Notes: generated by a model from the letters alone, not told the origin. A DNA stretch of 64,000 nucleotides from Mesotoga infera (GCF_900157305.1 NZ_LS974202.1:1364001-1428000); one strand, 5' to 3'. Numbered from the stretch's first letter, positions 9,463 through 18,686 are shown. Program-made: numbers and translations.

Positions 9463-11520
9463 TCAGATCAATTCGAAACAGCCCTTCAGGTGTTCGACGC
9501 TGTTGCGCCCGAGGAAGACCTCGAACCGCCCCTTTTCTAGGACGGGCCTAAAGTTTTCGTCGAGGAAAGTTAGCGTCTCCTCCGTTATTTCGAACTGTAC
9601 GGTCTTCGATTGGCCGGCCTTCAGGAAGAGCTTTTCGAAGCCTTTGAGCTCCATCACCGGTCTGGTGACGGAGGCCGTCACATCCCTCACGAAGAGCATA
9701 ACCGTCTCGGAGCCGTCGTAATCGCCGCGGTTGGTGACACGCGCGCTCACTCTCAGCTCCTCTCCCCCCTTGAGAGAATCGGTCGAGAGCGCGAGATCTT
9801 CGTAATCGAAATCCGTGTAGCTCAAGCCCCAGCCGAATGGGAAGAGCGGTTCGTCCTGGATATCTATATACTTCTTGAAAAGCGGGCGGCCCGTGTTTTT
9901 CCTGTTGTAGTAGATCGGTATCTGACCGACGGCGGTCGGGAACGTCATTGTCAATTTCCCCGAGGGATTGTGGATGCCGTAGAGGATTTCGGCAAGCGCG
10001 TTGCCCGCCTGATGGCCGGGCTGCCATAGCTGGAGGATCGCCGGCACGTTCGCCTCCTCCCAGCTCAAAACCAGAGGTCGGCCGCTCACCACGACCAGCA
10101 CGACGTTCTCGTTGACCTCCATGACCGATCTTAGAAGCCGCCTCTGGGCCGCGGGTATCGTTATGTCTGCCCTGGAGCGGTTCTCGCCGCTCATCGAGGA
10201 CGTCTCGCCCAGAACCATCAGCACTACCTGCGCCTTCGCCGCGATCTCGCGGGCCTTGCCGATGCCGCCCTCTATGTCGGAGTTTATTTCGCTACCCCTC
10301 TCGTAGAGGAACTCCTCTCCGAGGTTCTCCAGACCTTCGAGAACTGTCACGCTCTCCTGTGCCTCGACCTGTCCGGCCCAGCAGCCGAGCATGTCGGGCC
10401 TGTCGTCGGCCAGCTGGCCTATCACCGCCAGTTTCGTCCCCTTTCGCAAAGGCAGAAGATCCCGGTTCTTGAGCAGAACCATTGACTCGCGCGCCGCCTT
10501 CAAGGCCAGTTCTTTCGCCGCGGGATTTTCAAGGCTCAACCGGCGTGCCTCTTCTATCACGAATCTCTTTTTGCCGAAGAGCCCGAGTCTCTCCTTCAGC
10601 TTCAGGACTCTCCACGCCGCTTCGTCGATCTCCTCGATCGTGAGCTTGCCCTCCCGGACGAGCTCTTTAAGATATCTCTCATAGACTCCAGAGTTCATGT
10701 CTATATCCACCCCGGCTTTGAAGCCCAGCCGGGCCGCCTCCCTTCCGTCGGAGGCTATCGAGTGGTTCACCAGCTCTTCCACCGATTCCCAGTCGCTCAC
10801 CACAACTCCCTCGAAGCCGAGCTCGCCCCTGAGTATGCCCCGTATAGCTCGCTCGTTACCCGAAACGGGAATTCCGTTGAGATCGTTGAAAGAGGACATC
10901 ACCGACATCACGCCGGCCTTCACCGCCGCGTCGAATGGTGGCAGGTAGATCTCCCGGAGCGATCTCTCGGAGATGTCAGCCCCGTCGTAATCCCTCCCGC
11001 CCTGCGGAGCGCCGTAGGCCACGTAATGCTTGGCGCAGGCGGCAATTTTCGGCAGATCCTCCCAGTCGTTTCTCTGGTATCCCCTGACCCTCGCCCTCGC
11101 CACTTCGCTTCCCAGATAGGGGTCCTCCCCGGCCCCTTCGGCGACCCTGCCCCACCTCGGATCCCTCGAAATATCCACCATGGGGGCGAATATCATGTTG
11201 ATACCCTCCATGGCCGCCTCGCGCGCCGACAGGGCGCACGTCTCCTCTATGAGCCCCATATCGAAGGAACAGCTCAGTGCGAGGGGAATGGGAAAGATCG
11301 TCCTGAATCCGTGAATTACATCGTCGCCAATTATCAGGGGGATGCCCGTCGGCGAGTCGAGGGCTATATTTTGCCTCGACTGCGTTTCTTCACCCCTGTT
11401 GTTCAAAAAGGAACCGATTCTTCCCTCGGCCAGCGCTTTCTGTTGGGCTTCTCCGTACTTGCCGTACATCACCAGCTGGCCGATCTTTTCCTCGAGTGTC
11501 ATATCACTCAATCTCTTCAT
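9463..11520 (-). CDS. GH3 beta-glucosidase, cytoplasmic
   Basis: The protein is 685 residues with no signal peptide. It has the GH3 N-terminal barrel (IIGDDVIHGFRTIFPIPLAL, KHYVAYGAPQGGRDYDGADI) and the nucleophile motif VVSDWESV, with Asp243 as the catalytic residue. The second alpha/beta domain and a C-terminal fibronectin-III-like domain (GGEELRVSARVTNRGDYDGS) follow. It hydrolyses terminal beta-D-glucosyl units of imported oligosaccharides. The ATG at 11520 overlaps the lacI stop by 17 bases, so the two are one transcription unit and the enzyme is under the same repressor. Together with GH94 it gives hydrolytic and phosphorolytic routes. Confidence 0.95.
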   Translation of the reverse strand: MKRLSDMTLEEKIGQLVMYGKYGEAQQKALAEGRIGSFLNNRGEETQSRQNIALDSPTGIPLIIGDDVIHGFRTIFPIPLALSCSFDMGLIEETCALSAREAAMEGINMIFAPMVDISRDPRWGRVAEGAGEDPYLGSEVARARVRGYQRNDWEDLPKIAACAKHYVAYGAPQGGRDYDGADISERSLREIYLPPFDAAVKAGVMSVMSSFNDLNGIPVSGNERAIRGILRGELGFEGVVVSDWESVEELVNHSIASDGREAARLGFKAGVDIDMNSGVYERYLKELVREGKLTIEEIDEAAWRVLKLKERLGLFGKKRFVIEEARRLSLENPAAKELALKAARESMVLLKNRDLLPLRKGTKLAVIGQLADDRPDMLGCWAGQVEAQESVTVLEGLENLGEEFLYERGSEINSDIEGGIGKAREIAAKAQVVLMVLGETSSMSGENRSRADITIPAAQRRLLRSVMEVNENVVLVVVSGRPLVLSWEEANVPAILQLWQPGHQAGNALAEILYGIHNPSGKLTMTFPTAVGQIPIYYNRKNTGRPLFKKYIDIQDEPLFPFGWGLSYTDFDYEDLALSTDSLKGGEELRVSARVTNRGDYDGSETVMLFVRDVTASVTRPVMELKGFEKLFLKAGQSKTVQFEITEETLTFLDENFRPVLEKGRFEVFLGRNSVEHLKGCFELI

Positions 11521-12520
11521 GTGCCACCCTCCCGGTCGAATCTCTCACCACCAGAGTAACGTCGAGATTGATATTGCTCACCTCGTCGTACTTGCCAAAG
11601 ATCAGGCTTATAAGCATGTGCGCGGCGAGCGAACCGAGCTGGTACATCGGCCTCCTCACCGTGGTCAGCTTCGGGGTTATGTACGAGGAGAGTTCTATGT
11701 CATCGAAACCGACGAGAGATACATCCTCCGGCACTCTCAACCCGAACTCGTTTAACGCCTTGAGCGCGCCTATGGCCATCTCGTCGTTGGCGCAGTAGAA
11801 GGCCGTGGCGATCTTCCTGCCACGGTTCGCCTCCAGATAACCGCTCATCGAGCTGCGGCCGGACTCCTCGGTGAAATCGCCTTCCAGAACGTCACCGGCC
11901 ACAACGTTGAGCCCGAACTTCTTCATGGCCCCGGTGAAGCCCGAATACCGCTCCCTGGCGTCGAGCGTGTCCTTCGATCCCTTTATGAAACCTATCCGCC
12001 TGTGGCCCAGTTCCTGAAGGTGTCTGACGACTTCGTACGAGCCCCTTTCGTTGCCTATCCGAACGCTCCTCACTCTCTCGCTCCTCAGTACCCTGTCCAG
12101 CGTGACGACCGGGAAGTCCCGGGAGAAGCGTTCGACATCCTCGGACTTGACAGCCGGGGTCATTACGATGAGGCCATCGACGATATCGTTTTTGAGGAAC
12201 TTGGCGACATCCTGACGGCGGTTCTCCAGCGTGCAGTAGATCAACAGGTTGTAACCCATGTTGTGAAGAACATCCTGGATACCCTTCACCAGAGAGTCGT
12301 AGAAGGGGCCCTTTATTTCATGGACGATGAGCGAAATGAGATCGTACTTCTCCTTCTTGAGGCTCCTGGCGAAGGTGTTGGGAACGTAGTTCAATTCCTT
12401 CGCGGCCTTAAGCACTTTCTGCCTGGTCTCTTCGCCTATCCTGTTGCTGTTGTTCAGGACGTAGGAAACCGTGGAGATAGAAACCCCCGCGAGCCTCGCA
12501 ACGTCTTTTATAGTCGCCAA
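11504..12520 (-). CDS. LacI-family transcriptional repressor of the beta-glucoside locus
   Basis: The 338-residue protein has the N-terminal LacI helix-turn-helix and hinge (MATIKDVARLAGVSISTVSY, VLNNSNRIGEETRQKV) and a C-terminal periplasmic-binding-protein-like sensor (VRSVRIGNERGSYEVVRHL, SLVGFDDIELSSYITPKLTT). It starts at TTG (12520) after AGAAGGGAT. A 16-bp perfect palindrome lies between its promoter and start, so it probably represses itself. The same core lies before the GH94 transport operon. The inducer is probably an imported sugar or breakdown product. The gene is followed by, and overlaps, the GH3 gene. Confidence 0.95.
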   Translation of the reverse strand: MATIKDVARLAGVSISTVSYVLNNSNRIGEETRQKVLKAAKELNYVPNTFARSLKKEKYDLISLIVHEIKGPFYDSLVKGIQDVLHNMGYNLLIYCTLENRRQDVAKFLKNDIVDGLIVMTPAVKSEDVERFSRDFPVVTLDRVLRSERVRSVRIGNERGSYEVVRHLQELGHRRIGFIKGSKDTLDARERYSGFTGAMKKFGLNVVAGDVLEGDFTEESGRSSMSGYLEANRGRKIATAFYCANDEMAIGALKALNEFGLRVPEDVSLVGFDDIELSSYITPKLTTVRRPMYQLGSLAAHMLISLIFGKYDEVSNINLDVTLVVRDSTGRVAHEEIE

Positions 12521-12536
12521 GGTTATCCCTTCTTTC

Positions 12537-12552
12537 GTTGAAACGTTTCAAC
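12537..12552. promoter_or_regulatory. LacI operator, 16-bp palindrome in the lacI/GH35 divergent region
   Basis: The perfect inverted repeat GTTGAAACGTTTCAAC begins two bases downstream of the -10 box of the lacI promoter and extends the 14-bp core found at 9337. A bound repressor would cover the lacI transcription start. It is 55 bases from the -10 of the divergent GH35 gene and could act on it as well. Confidence 0.9.
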
Positions 12553-12554
12553 AA

Positions 12555-12582
12555 ATTATACTATTTTTCTAACCCCGTCCAA
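12555..12582 (-). promoter_or_regulatory. Promoter of lacI-GH3 unit
   Basis: On the minus strand the -35 is TTGGAC (12577-12582) and the -10 is TATAAT (12555-12560), with a 16-base spacer. The operator follows directly. Confidence 0.8.
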
Positions 12583-12606
12583 AATCCCGGCGGGGAATAA
12601 CCGGGC

Positions 12607-12612
12607 TATAAT
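12607..12612 (+). promoter_or_regulatory. Candidate -10 box for the GH35 gene
   Basis: A TATAAT lies 40 bases before the chosen GH35 start. The -35 position is not well matched, so this is a weak or activated promoter, or a partial call. Confidence 0.5.
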
Positions 12613-12651
12613 TGTCTGAGAGTTTCAATGGCCGTTGCGAAGGTGATAAAA

Positions 12652-14760
12652 ATGAAAGAAGAGAAGTGGTCGAAGATCTGTAAAACTCCCCGGGTGATCT
12701 CGGCCGAGATCCATTACTTCAGGCTCGAGGCGGGGGAGTGGAGAGACAGGATCGAAAAAGCGAAGGAGGCCGGCTGCGAAGCGATAGCCTCCTACATTCC
12801 CTGGCTCTGTCACGAGAGCGTCGAGGGCAGATTCGATTTCACCGGGAGGCTTGACCTGAGAGCCTTCGTGGAGCTTGTGAAAGAGCTGGGGCTTTACTTC
12901 ATAGCCAGGCCGGGCCCCTTCGTGATGGCCGAGCTGAAAAACGAAGGGATCCCTCACTGGCTTTACGATAAGTACCCCCATCTCAGACCCGTCAGCTGGG
13001 AGGGAAGAAAAGTCGAGAGCGCCATGGTTACATACAACCACCGGGATTTTCTCGCGGAGGTTGGAAAATGGTACGACAGGGTGGGAGAGATCCTCGGGCC
13101 GTTGCTGGTCGGCAGGGGAGGAAACGTTATCGCCGTCCAGCTGGACAACGAGATAGGCATGCTCCAGTGGATAAACAACACGCCCGATCTCTCGGACTTC
13201 ACACTCGCCAGGTTCATAGATTGGGTCACAAAGAAGCGCGGCAGCGAACCCTACGGCTTCCCGCTCGAAAAGAGCGATGGAACTTACAGGCTCCTCCGCA
13301 GCCCGGGGGAAGATTTCTCGCTGGAGTTCATACGCGACTTCGGCCAGTTCACACGCGAGGATTACAGAGAATACGTGCAGAACCTTAAACGGCTGGCCAT
13401 GAGGGCCGGTATCGAAGGCGTGCCCTATATAGTCAACATTCACGGTACGTCCGAAGGGAGGGGCTTCACCTTCCCGGTAGGTATCAGCCAGCTTTACAGG
13501 GCCTGCGACGACGAAGAGGTCTTCCCCGCGAGCGATATCTATCTGGGAGATCTCTCATTGAGAAACTTCCAGGACCTGTACACGATAAACGAAATGCTCG
13601 CGGCCTCCTTCGGGAATGTTTACGGTTCCATGGAATTCGAGTGCGGAGACGGCAATTACGGTGACAACTACGGGCAGAGGATCGACCCCTACACTCTTGA
13701 GCACAAGCTGAAGCTCTGCATTGCCCAGGGAAACAGGTTGATCAACTACTATCTCTTCACGGGAGGGAGAAACTACATCCTTGATCCCGAACCGCTCGAC
13801 GGCAACGGGAGGATAGCCTTCACCGGCGAGCACCACGGCTTTGCGGCCCCGATCTCTCCTGCGGGCACGGAAAACTACACCTATCGCTTCCTGAAGGAGG
13901 CGACACTCTCCCTCAAACCTCTGGCGAAAGGCACGGGCAATCTCTCGGTGATCCACGATCCTCTCACGGTAGCCTTCATTCCGGACTATTTCATGAGCGA
14001 GTACCATTACGGTGCGAGGTTGCGAGAGATGGTTTCCGATCTCCAGACTCACCGGGCGGGCAACTTCTGGGACAGCTTTCTCAAGGCGCTCCTGCTGCTG
14101 GGATACCGTTACGACGTGAAGAATATACAGGACGGAGAGATCGACCCCGAAGGGCTGCTGATCCTTCCATGCGCGAGGTATCTGGACTTTGCGATCCAGA
14201 GAAAGATCGCCGATCACATCGAACGCGGTGGAAGGCTGCTGATTTACGGGGAGCTGCCTCTCTTCGATATGACCGGTAGAGCCTGCAGGGAACTGGTCGA
14301 AGCTCTGGGTATAACTCCGGGGGAGGCTTACCGCTCCTCTCACAGGCATTTTCTCTCGGTGAAACCCTCGGGCCTGCCGGAACTGGCCACGCATTTCGCC
14401 CGGGCCTTCAAGATAGAGGGTGGCGAAGAACTCGCCGTAATAGCGCAGAAGGGTGAAACTTGCGCCGCCAAACTGGGAAAGACGACGGTCATAACGGCCC
14501 ATTTCAACTGCAACACCGGCTTCTTCGGCCGGATTCTCGAGGGCTACCGATTGAAGCCGAAGATCTCCATGACGGGCGATTCTTTCGGGGTCTTTCCAGT
14601 CGTGAGTGTCGGCGATCGTGGAGAGAGGCTGGTTTACGTCTTCAACGAAGATAATTTTGAAAGGCGCGTGGGGCTTCGCTTCGAAGAAGAGCCGCTTTTC
14701 GGTGGGAAGGAGCTACTTCTCAGGGCGAGGGAGGTGGCTGCGGAGATGAATTACCCCTGA
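12652..14760 (+). CDS. GH35 beta-galactosidase-type glycosidase
   Basis: I choose the ATG at 12652 because AAGGTGAT sits four bases before it; the frame also opens at 12628. The 702-residue protein has clear GH35 landmarks: RVISAEIHYFRLEAGEWRDR, GLYFIARPGPFVMAE, and NVIAVQLDNEIGM, where Glu167 is the expected acid/base. MEFECGDGNYGDNYG probably carries the nucleophile region. No signal peptide is seen, so it acts on imported sugar. It is divergent from lacI and shares the operator region, which places it in the same regulon. GH35 members cleave beta-galactosides or sometimes beta-glucosaminides; the exact bond is not shown here. Confidence 0.88.
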   Translation: MKEEKWSKICKTPRVISAEIHYFRLEAGEWRDRIEKAKEAGCEAIASYIPWLCHESVEGRFDFTGRLDLRAFVELVKELGLYFIARPGPFVMAELKNEGIPHWLYDKYPHLRPVSWEGRKVESAMVTYNHRDFLAEVGKWYDRVGEILGPLLVGRGGNVIAVQLDNEIGMLQWINNTPDLSDFTLARFIDWVTKKRGSEPYGFPLEKSDGTYRLLRSPGEDFSLEFIRDFGQFTREDYREYVQNLKRLAMRAGIEGVPYIVNIHGTSEGRGFTFPVGISQLYRACDDEEVFPASDIYLGDLSLRNFQDLYTINEMLAASFGNVYGSMEFECGDGNYGDNYGQRIDPYTLEHKLKLCIAQGNRLINYYLFTGGRNYILDPEPLDGNGRIAFTGEHHGFAAPISPAGTENYTYRFLKEATLSLKPLAKGTGNLSVIHDPLTVAFIPDYFMSEYHYGARLREMVSDLQTHRAGNFWDSFLKALLLLGYRYDVKNIQDGEIDPEGLLILPCARYLDFAIQRKIADHIERGGRLLIYGELPLFDMTGRACRELVEALGITPGEAYRSSHRHFLSVKPSGLPELATHFARAFKIEGGEELAVIAQKGETCAAKLGKTTVITAHFNCNTGFFGRILEGYRLKPKISMTGDSFGVFPVVSVGDRGERLVYVFNEDNFERRVGLRFEEEPLFGGKELLLRAREVAAEMNYP

Positions 14761-14811
14761 AGCTGTATTAATATATAGACATATGAACCTAATTTTGAAG
14801 GGGGAGTAGCG

Positions 14812-15609
14812 TTGAGGATACTAGTACTTCTTAAACAGGTGCCCGACACCGACGAAGTAAAACTCGACCCCGAGAACGGAACGATGATAAGGGAAGGAGT
14901 CGGGACGGTGATTAACCCACTCGATCTGCACGCGCTCGAGAGCGCCATAAGGATCAAAGAGAGTGGGGAGCACGAATTGACCGTCGTTTCCATGGGGCCT
15001 CCCGCCGCCGAGGAGGCGTTGCGCGAGGCGATAGCCATGGGTGCAGACAGGGCCGTGCTGCTGACGGACAGAAAGTTCGCGGGAGCCGATACATGGGCTA
15101 CCGCGAAGACCCTCTCCGCAATGATAGGGCTGGAAGGGCCGTACGACCTGATACTCGCCGGCGAAAAGGCCACCGACGGAGAGACTGGACAGGTTGGGCC
15201 GGAAACGGGAGCCATGCTCGGTGTACCCGTCATCACCTATGTTTCCAGGATAATCGAAGTCGGCGAAGACGGGATAGTGGTGGAGAGAGAAGTGGAAGAC
15301 GGCAGAGAAACCTGGAAAGTGCCTTATCCCGTGCTTCTCTCGGTGACCAAAAACGTCAACGAGCCGCGCCTCCCCACGCTGAAAGGAAAGAAGAAAGCCA
15401 GAAACGCGAATATAGAGAAAATGGGCAGCGAGGCTCTGGGGCTTGAGCCATCGACGATCGGCCTCATGGGTTCACCAACGAGGGTCGTCAAGATAAACAC
15501 GCCCAAGCTCTCGCGTCAGGCGAAGCTTTACGAAGGAAGCGAACTGATCGAGGGCATCGCCAGGCTCAAAGCTCTCCTGAAGCCGTACCTGGAGGTGAAC
15601 CATGAGTGA
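14812..15609 (+). CDS. etfB: Electron transfer flavoprotein beta subunit
   Basis: The protein is 265 residues and starts at TTG after AAGGGGGAG. It begins MRILVLLKQVPDTDEVKLDP, the standard EtfB opening, and contains DLILAGEKATDGETGQVGPE and the EtfB signature region VEREVEDGRETWKVPYP. EtfB binds AMP or a second FAD at the interface with EtfA. The eight-base overlap with etfA and the downstream FAD oxidoreductase repeat the order lctB-lctC-lctD known for electron-confurcating lactate dehydrogenase of acetogens. Whether this copy confurcates cannot be read from the sequence by eye. Confidence 0.95.
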   Translation: MRILVLLKQVPDTDEVKLDPENGTMIREGVGTVINPLDLHALESAIRIKESGEHELTVVSMGPPAAEEALREAIAMGADRAVLLTDRKFAGADTWATAKTLSAMIGLEGPYDLILAGEKATDGETGQVGPETGAMLGVPVITYVSRIIEVGEDGIVVEREVEDGRETWKVPYPVLLSVTKNVNEPRLPTLKGKKKARNANIEKMGSEALGLEPSTIGLMGSPTRVVKINTPKLSRQAKLYEGSELIEGIARLKALLKPYLEVNHE

Positions 15610-16600
15610 GATATGGGTGATCGCCGAGAAAAGGGGTACTCAGATACATTCCAGCACCTACGAACTCCTCGGAAAGGCCAGGGAGCTGGCGTGGAAGAGG
15701 GGTTCATCCGTCGCGCTCGCTCTTCTGATACAGGAAAGGCCGACGGAAGAGACCTTCAGGAACCTCTTCAGGGGAGGAGCCGACAGGGTGATGATCGCCG
15801 TCGATAAAAGCTTCGAGAGGTTCGACTTCGGGCCGTACATAAGGGTTTTGAAAGAGATGGTCTCGCAAAGACCGCCAGAAGTGATTCTGGCCCCGGCCAC
15901 CACTTCGGGCCGCACGTACATGCCCGGTCTGGCGGCGCTTCTCGGCACCGGCCTCACAGCCGACTGCACCGGGCTGGATATAGAAGAGGGAACCGGCAAC
16001 CTGCTCCAGACCAGACCGGCGATAGGCGGCAATATAATGGCGACCATAAAGACCCCAAAGCACAGGCCCCAGATGGCGACAGTGAGACCGAAGACCTTCT
16101 CCCCGCTCGGTGAGGTTTACAGGGAGCGGGGAGAGATCGTTGACTTTCCGGTGAGACCGGAACTCGTCGAAAGCCCGGCCAGACTACTGAAGTTCGACTC
16201 GATCGGAGAGGGCGAGAAGGGCGTCCAGGACGCCGAGATAATAATCGCCGGCGGAATGGGACTGAGAAGGATGGAAAACATGGCGCCCATATACAAACTG
16301 GCCAGAATGATAAACGGCACCGTAGGCGCTTCCAGAAAGATCGTGGATTCCAAATGGATAGGACACGAAGCCCAGGTAGGTTTGAGCGGCCACACGGTGA
16401 AGCCGAAGATATACATAGCGGCCGGTATCTCCGGGGCCGTGCAGCACATCGCCGGAATGCAGACCTCCGAGTTCATAGTGGCTATAAACAGGGATAGAAA
16501 CGCCGCGATCTTCAACTTCGCCGATATAGGACTCATAGGAGACGCCACCGAGATACTGACCCAGCTGGTCGAGGCCATGGAACTGGAGGTGCGCAAATGA
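15602..16600 (+). CDS. etfA: Electron transfer flavoprotein alpha subunit
   Basis: The protein is 332 residues with the C-terminal FAD-binding motif GLSGHTVKPKIYIAAGISGA followed by VQHIAGM, which is diagnostic for EtfA. It lacks the N-terminal ferredoxin-like extension carried by some bifurcating EtfA proteins. The start ATG follows GGAGGTGAACC, and the stop overlaps the next gene by four bases. It forms the heterodimer with EtfB and accepts electrons from the neighbouring FAD dehydrogenase in the cytoplasm. Confidence 0.95.
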   Translation: MSEIWVIAEKRGTQIHSSTYELLGKARELAWKRGSSVALALLIQERPTEETFRNLFRGGADRVMIAVDKSFERFDFGPYIRVLKEMVSQRPPEVILAPATTSGRTYMPGLAALLGTGLTADCTGLDIEEGTGNLLQTRPAIGGNIMATIKTPKHRPQMATVRPKTFSPLGEVYRERGEIVDFPVRPELVESPARLLKFDSIGEGEKGVQDAEIIIAGGMGLRRMENMAPIYKLARMINGTVGASRKIVDSKWIGHEAQVGLSGHTVKPKIYIAAGISGAVQHIAGMQTSEFIVAINRDRNAAIFNFADIGLIGDATEILTQLVEAMELEVRK

Positions 16601-18003
16601 AGTACAACTCTCTGAATCTCGAACTTTTGAAGGAGCTCCAATCCATGCTCGCGGTGCCGATCAAATACGATGAAGAGACGCTTGAAAGATATTCCAGGGA
16701 CGAGACGGCCGAATTGAAGGCCGTGAAGCCCGAAGTGGTCGTCTTCCCAGTGAGCACCGAAGAAGTCTCCGACGTGATGAGATTCGCCAACAGGCATTTG
16801 ATACCGGTAACCCCCAGGGGCGCCGGCACGGGGCTTTCCGGCGGGGCCGTCCCGGCCTTCCACGGCATAGTGATGAGCCTGGAGAAGATGAACAGGATAC
16901 TCGAGTTCGACGCAGCCAACATGATGATAACGGTCGAACCGGGCGTCATAACCGGCGAGATACAGAAACTGGCCGACAGACACGGGCTGGTGTACGGCGG
17001 AGATCCCTGCAGCAGCGAGAGCTCTTCGATCGGCGGAAACATCGCCGAAAACGCCGGCGGGAACAAGGTCATGAAGTACGGGCCGACCGGCTACCACGTT
17101 TACGGACTGGAGGTCGTCCTCCCGTCGGGCGAGGTGACCCGTCTGGGCGGAAAGATGATCAAAGACGTCAGCGGCCTCGACCTCATACACCTGATAGTCG
17201 GATCGGAGGGAACGCTCGGCATAGCGACCAGGATAACGCTGAGGCTCCTGCCCAAACCTAAATACTCCGTGGCCCTTTTGATACCTTTCCCGGACATAGA
17301 CACCGCGATCGCGGCCGTTCCGAAGCTCATGACCGGTTCGGGAGTGGTGCCGACCTCGCTGGAGTTCATGGACGCCTCCTCGATAAAGGCCGTCTGCAGC
17401 TTTCTCAACATGGAGTTCCCCTACGCCGACGCCGGAGCCCACCTGATAGTCGAGGTCGAAGGTAGTAGCAAAGACTCGGTCTTCGACGACTACGTCAAAC
17501 TCGGAGAGAGCGCCATAGAGGCCGGAGGACTCGAGGCCTTCGTCGCCGACAACAGAAACACGCGCGAAAAGCTCTGGAAGGCCCGCAAATCGATAGCCGA
17601 GGCGCTGGCCTCGATCAGCCCGGTTCATTGCATGGAGGACGTATCGGTCCCGATGGCGAGCATACCCGAGCTGATAAAGTTCTCCGAGGAGATCGCCCGC
17701 GAGAGGGGTCTGGAGATGATCGCCTTCGGCCATGCAGGCGACGGTAACGTCCACGTATCCTTCATAAAGGGCGACATGCCCGAGGAGAGATGGAACGAAG
17801 CCCTCCCGCTGGCGCTGGAGGAGCTTTACGCCAAAACCACCGGGCTCGGGGGCTGTATAAGCGGCGAACACGGGATAGGCCTGAAGAGGAAGAAATACCT
17901 GGCCTCTATAACAGACAGGGCCCAGCTCGACCTGATACGGGGTATAAAGAGAGCCTTCGATCCGTCGTACATACTCAATCCCGGCAAGATAGTCGATCTA
18001 TAA
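16597..18003 (+). CDS. FAD-linked 2-hydroxyacid dehydrogenase (GlcD/LctD family)
   Basis: The 468-residue protein has an N-terminal PCMH-type FAD domain (PRGAGTGLSGGAV, SSSIGGNIAENAGGNKVMKY, KDVSGLDLIHLIVGSEGTLG). The C-terminal oxidase domain carries GHAGDGNVHVSF and SGEHGIGLKRKKYL. Family members oxidise D-lactate, glycolate or related 2-hydroxyacids. The coupled start (ATGA overlap with etfA) suggests that it passes electrons to EtfAB. With a class II aldolase next, lactate or glycolate derived from lactaldehyde or glycolaldehyde is a reasonable substrate, but that is inference. No iron-sulfur subunit such as GlcF is nearby. Confidence 0.9.
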   Translation: MKYNSLNLELLKELQSMLAVPIKYDEETLERYSRDETAELKAVKPEVVVFPVSTEEVSDVMRFANRHLIPVTPRGAGTGLSGGAVPAFHGIVMSLEKMNRILEFDAANMMITVEPGVITGEIQKLADRHGLVYGGDPCSSESSSIGGNIAENAGGNKVMKYGPTGYHVYGLEVVLPSGEVTRLGGKMIKDVSGLDLIHLIVGSEGTLGIATRITLRLLPKPKYSVALLIPFPDIDTAIAAVPKLMTGSGVVPTSLEFMDASSIKAVCSFLNMEFPYADAGAHLIVEVEGSSKDSVFDDYVKLGESAIEAGGLEAFVADNRNTREKLWKARKSIAEALASISPVHCMEDVSVPMASIPELIKFSEEIARERGLEMIAFGHAGDGNVHVSFIKGDMPEERWNEALPLALEELYAKTTGLGGCISGEHGIGLKRKKYLASITDRAQLDLIRGIKRAFDPSYILNPGKIVDL

Positions 18004-18029
18004 AATACATATACGTTTGGAGGCAGACG

Positions 18030-18686
18030 ATGATAAGAGAGAAACTGGTCGAGTACGCTAAACTGGCCTGGGACAGAAAACTCACCGAAAGCACCGGCGG
18101 CAACATGAGCGTACGCCACGGAAGCGAGATCCTGATTACCCCCACGACGGTGATAAAGCACTTTCTGGTGCCAGAAGATATAGTCACGATGACTCTCGAA
18201 GGGAAACAGACCGGGGGCTGGCGGAAGGCCTCTTCGGAATACAGGATGCACCTGAGGATCTACGAAAAATGTCCCGACGTGGGGTCGGTCTTCCACGCCC
18301 ATCCCGCCCACGCCACGGCCATGGCCGTTATGCAACGTGCGATCCCGGTCAACACCCTGCCCGAGGCGGCCCTGACGCTGGCTCCCATAACCTACCTGCC
18401 CTACAAAATGCCGGGAACGGACGAATTCGCCGATGCCTTCAACGAAGGTCTGGAAATGGGTTCGCGTGTCTTTGTGCTTCAGAACCACGGTGTGACGGCG
18501 GCCGGAAAGGATATCGAGGAGGCTTACGCCAAGCTGGAAACGCTCGAGTTTCTCGCGCAGGTCGCCTTCCTTTCCGGGGCGAAACCGGGCTATCTCGAAA
18601 TACCGACCGAAGACATACTGCTCTTTCTGGAGCACGTGCTCGGCCGGAAGGTCACCGACTACAGGAGCGATTACTGGTTCAAATAA
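18030..18686 (+). CDS. Class II aldolase (fuculose-/ribulose-phosphate aldolase family)
   Basis: The 218-residue protein starts at ATG after TTTGGAGGCAGACG. It shows the zinc-binding class II aldolase/AraD layout: TGGNMSVRHG (substrate loop), a catalytic acidic residue in SSEYRMHLRIY, HAHPAHATAM (two zinc histidines) and LQNHGVTAAG (third histidine). It should cleave a ketose 1-phosphate to DHAP and an aldehyde such as L-lactaldehyde or glycolaldehyde. It lies 26 bases after the flavin dehydrogenase, so the aldehyde branch could feed the 2-hydroxyacid oxidised by the upstream proteins. Specificity is not fixed by the sequence. Confidence 0.9.
   Translation: MIREKLVEYAKLAWDRKLTESTGGNMSVRHGSEILITPTTVIKHFLVPEDIVTMTLEGKQTGGWRKASSEYRMHLRIYEKCPDVGSVFHAHPAHATAMAVMQRAIPVNTLPEAALTLAPITYLPYKMPGTDEFADAFNEGLEMGSRVFVLQNHGVTAAGKDIEEAYAKLETLEFLAQVAFLSGAKPGYLEIPTEDILLFLEHVLGRKVTDYRSDYWFK

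Noticed and set aside
12625-13443. 272-codon minus-strand frame
   Set aside because: Antisense to the N-terminal GH35 barrel, whose motifs and acid/base residue are clear; no domain in the shadow.
16117-17871. 584-codon open frame on the minus strand
   Set aside because: It lies antisense to etfA and the FAD dehydrogenase, both of which have full family motifs and coupled starts. Its sequence shows no domain, and it is a by-product of codon bias.
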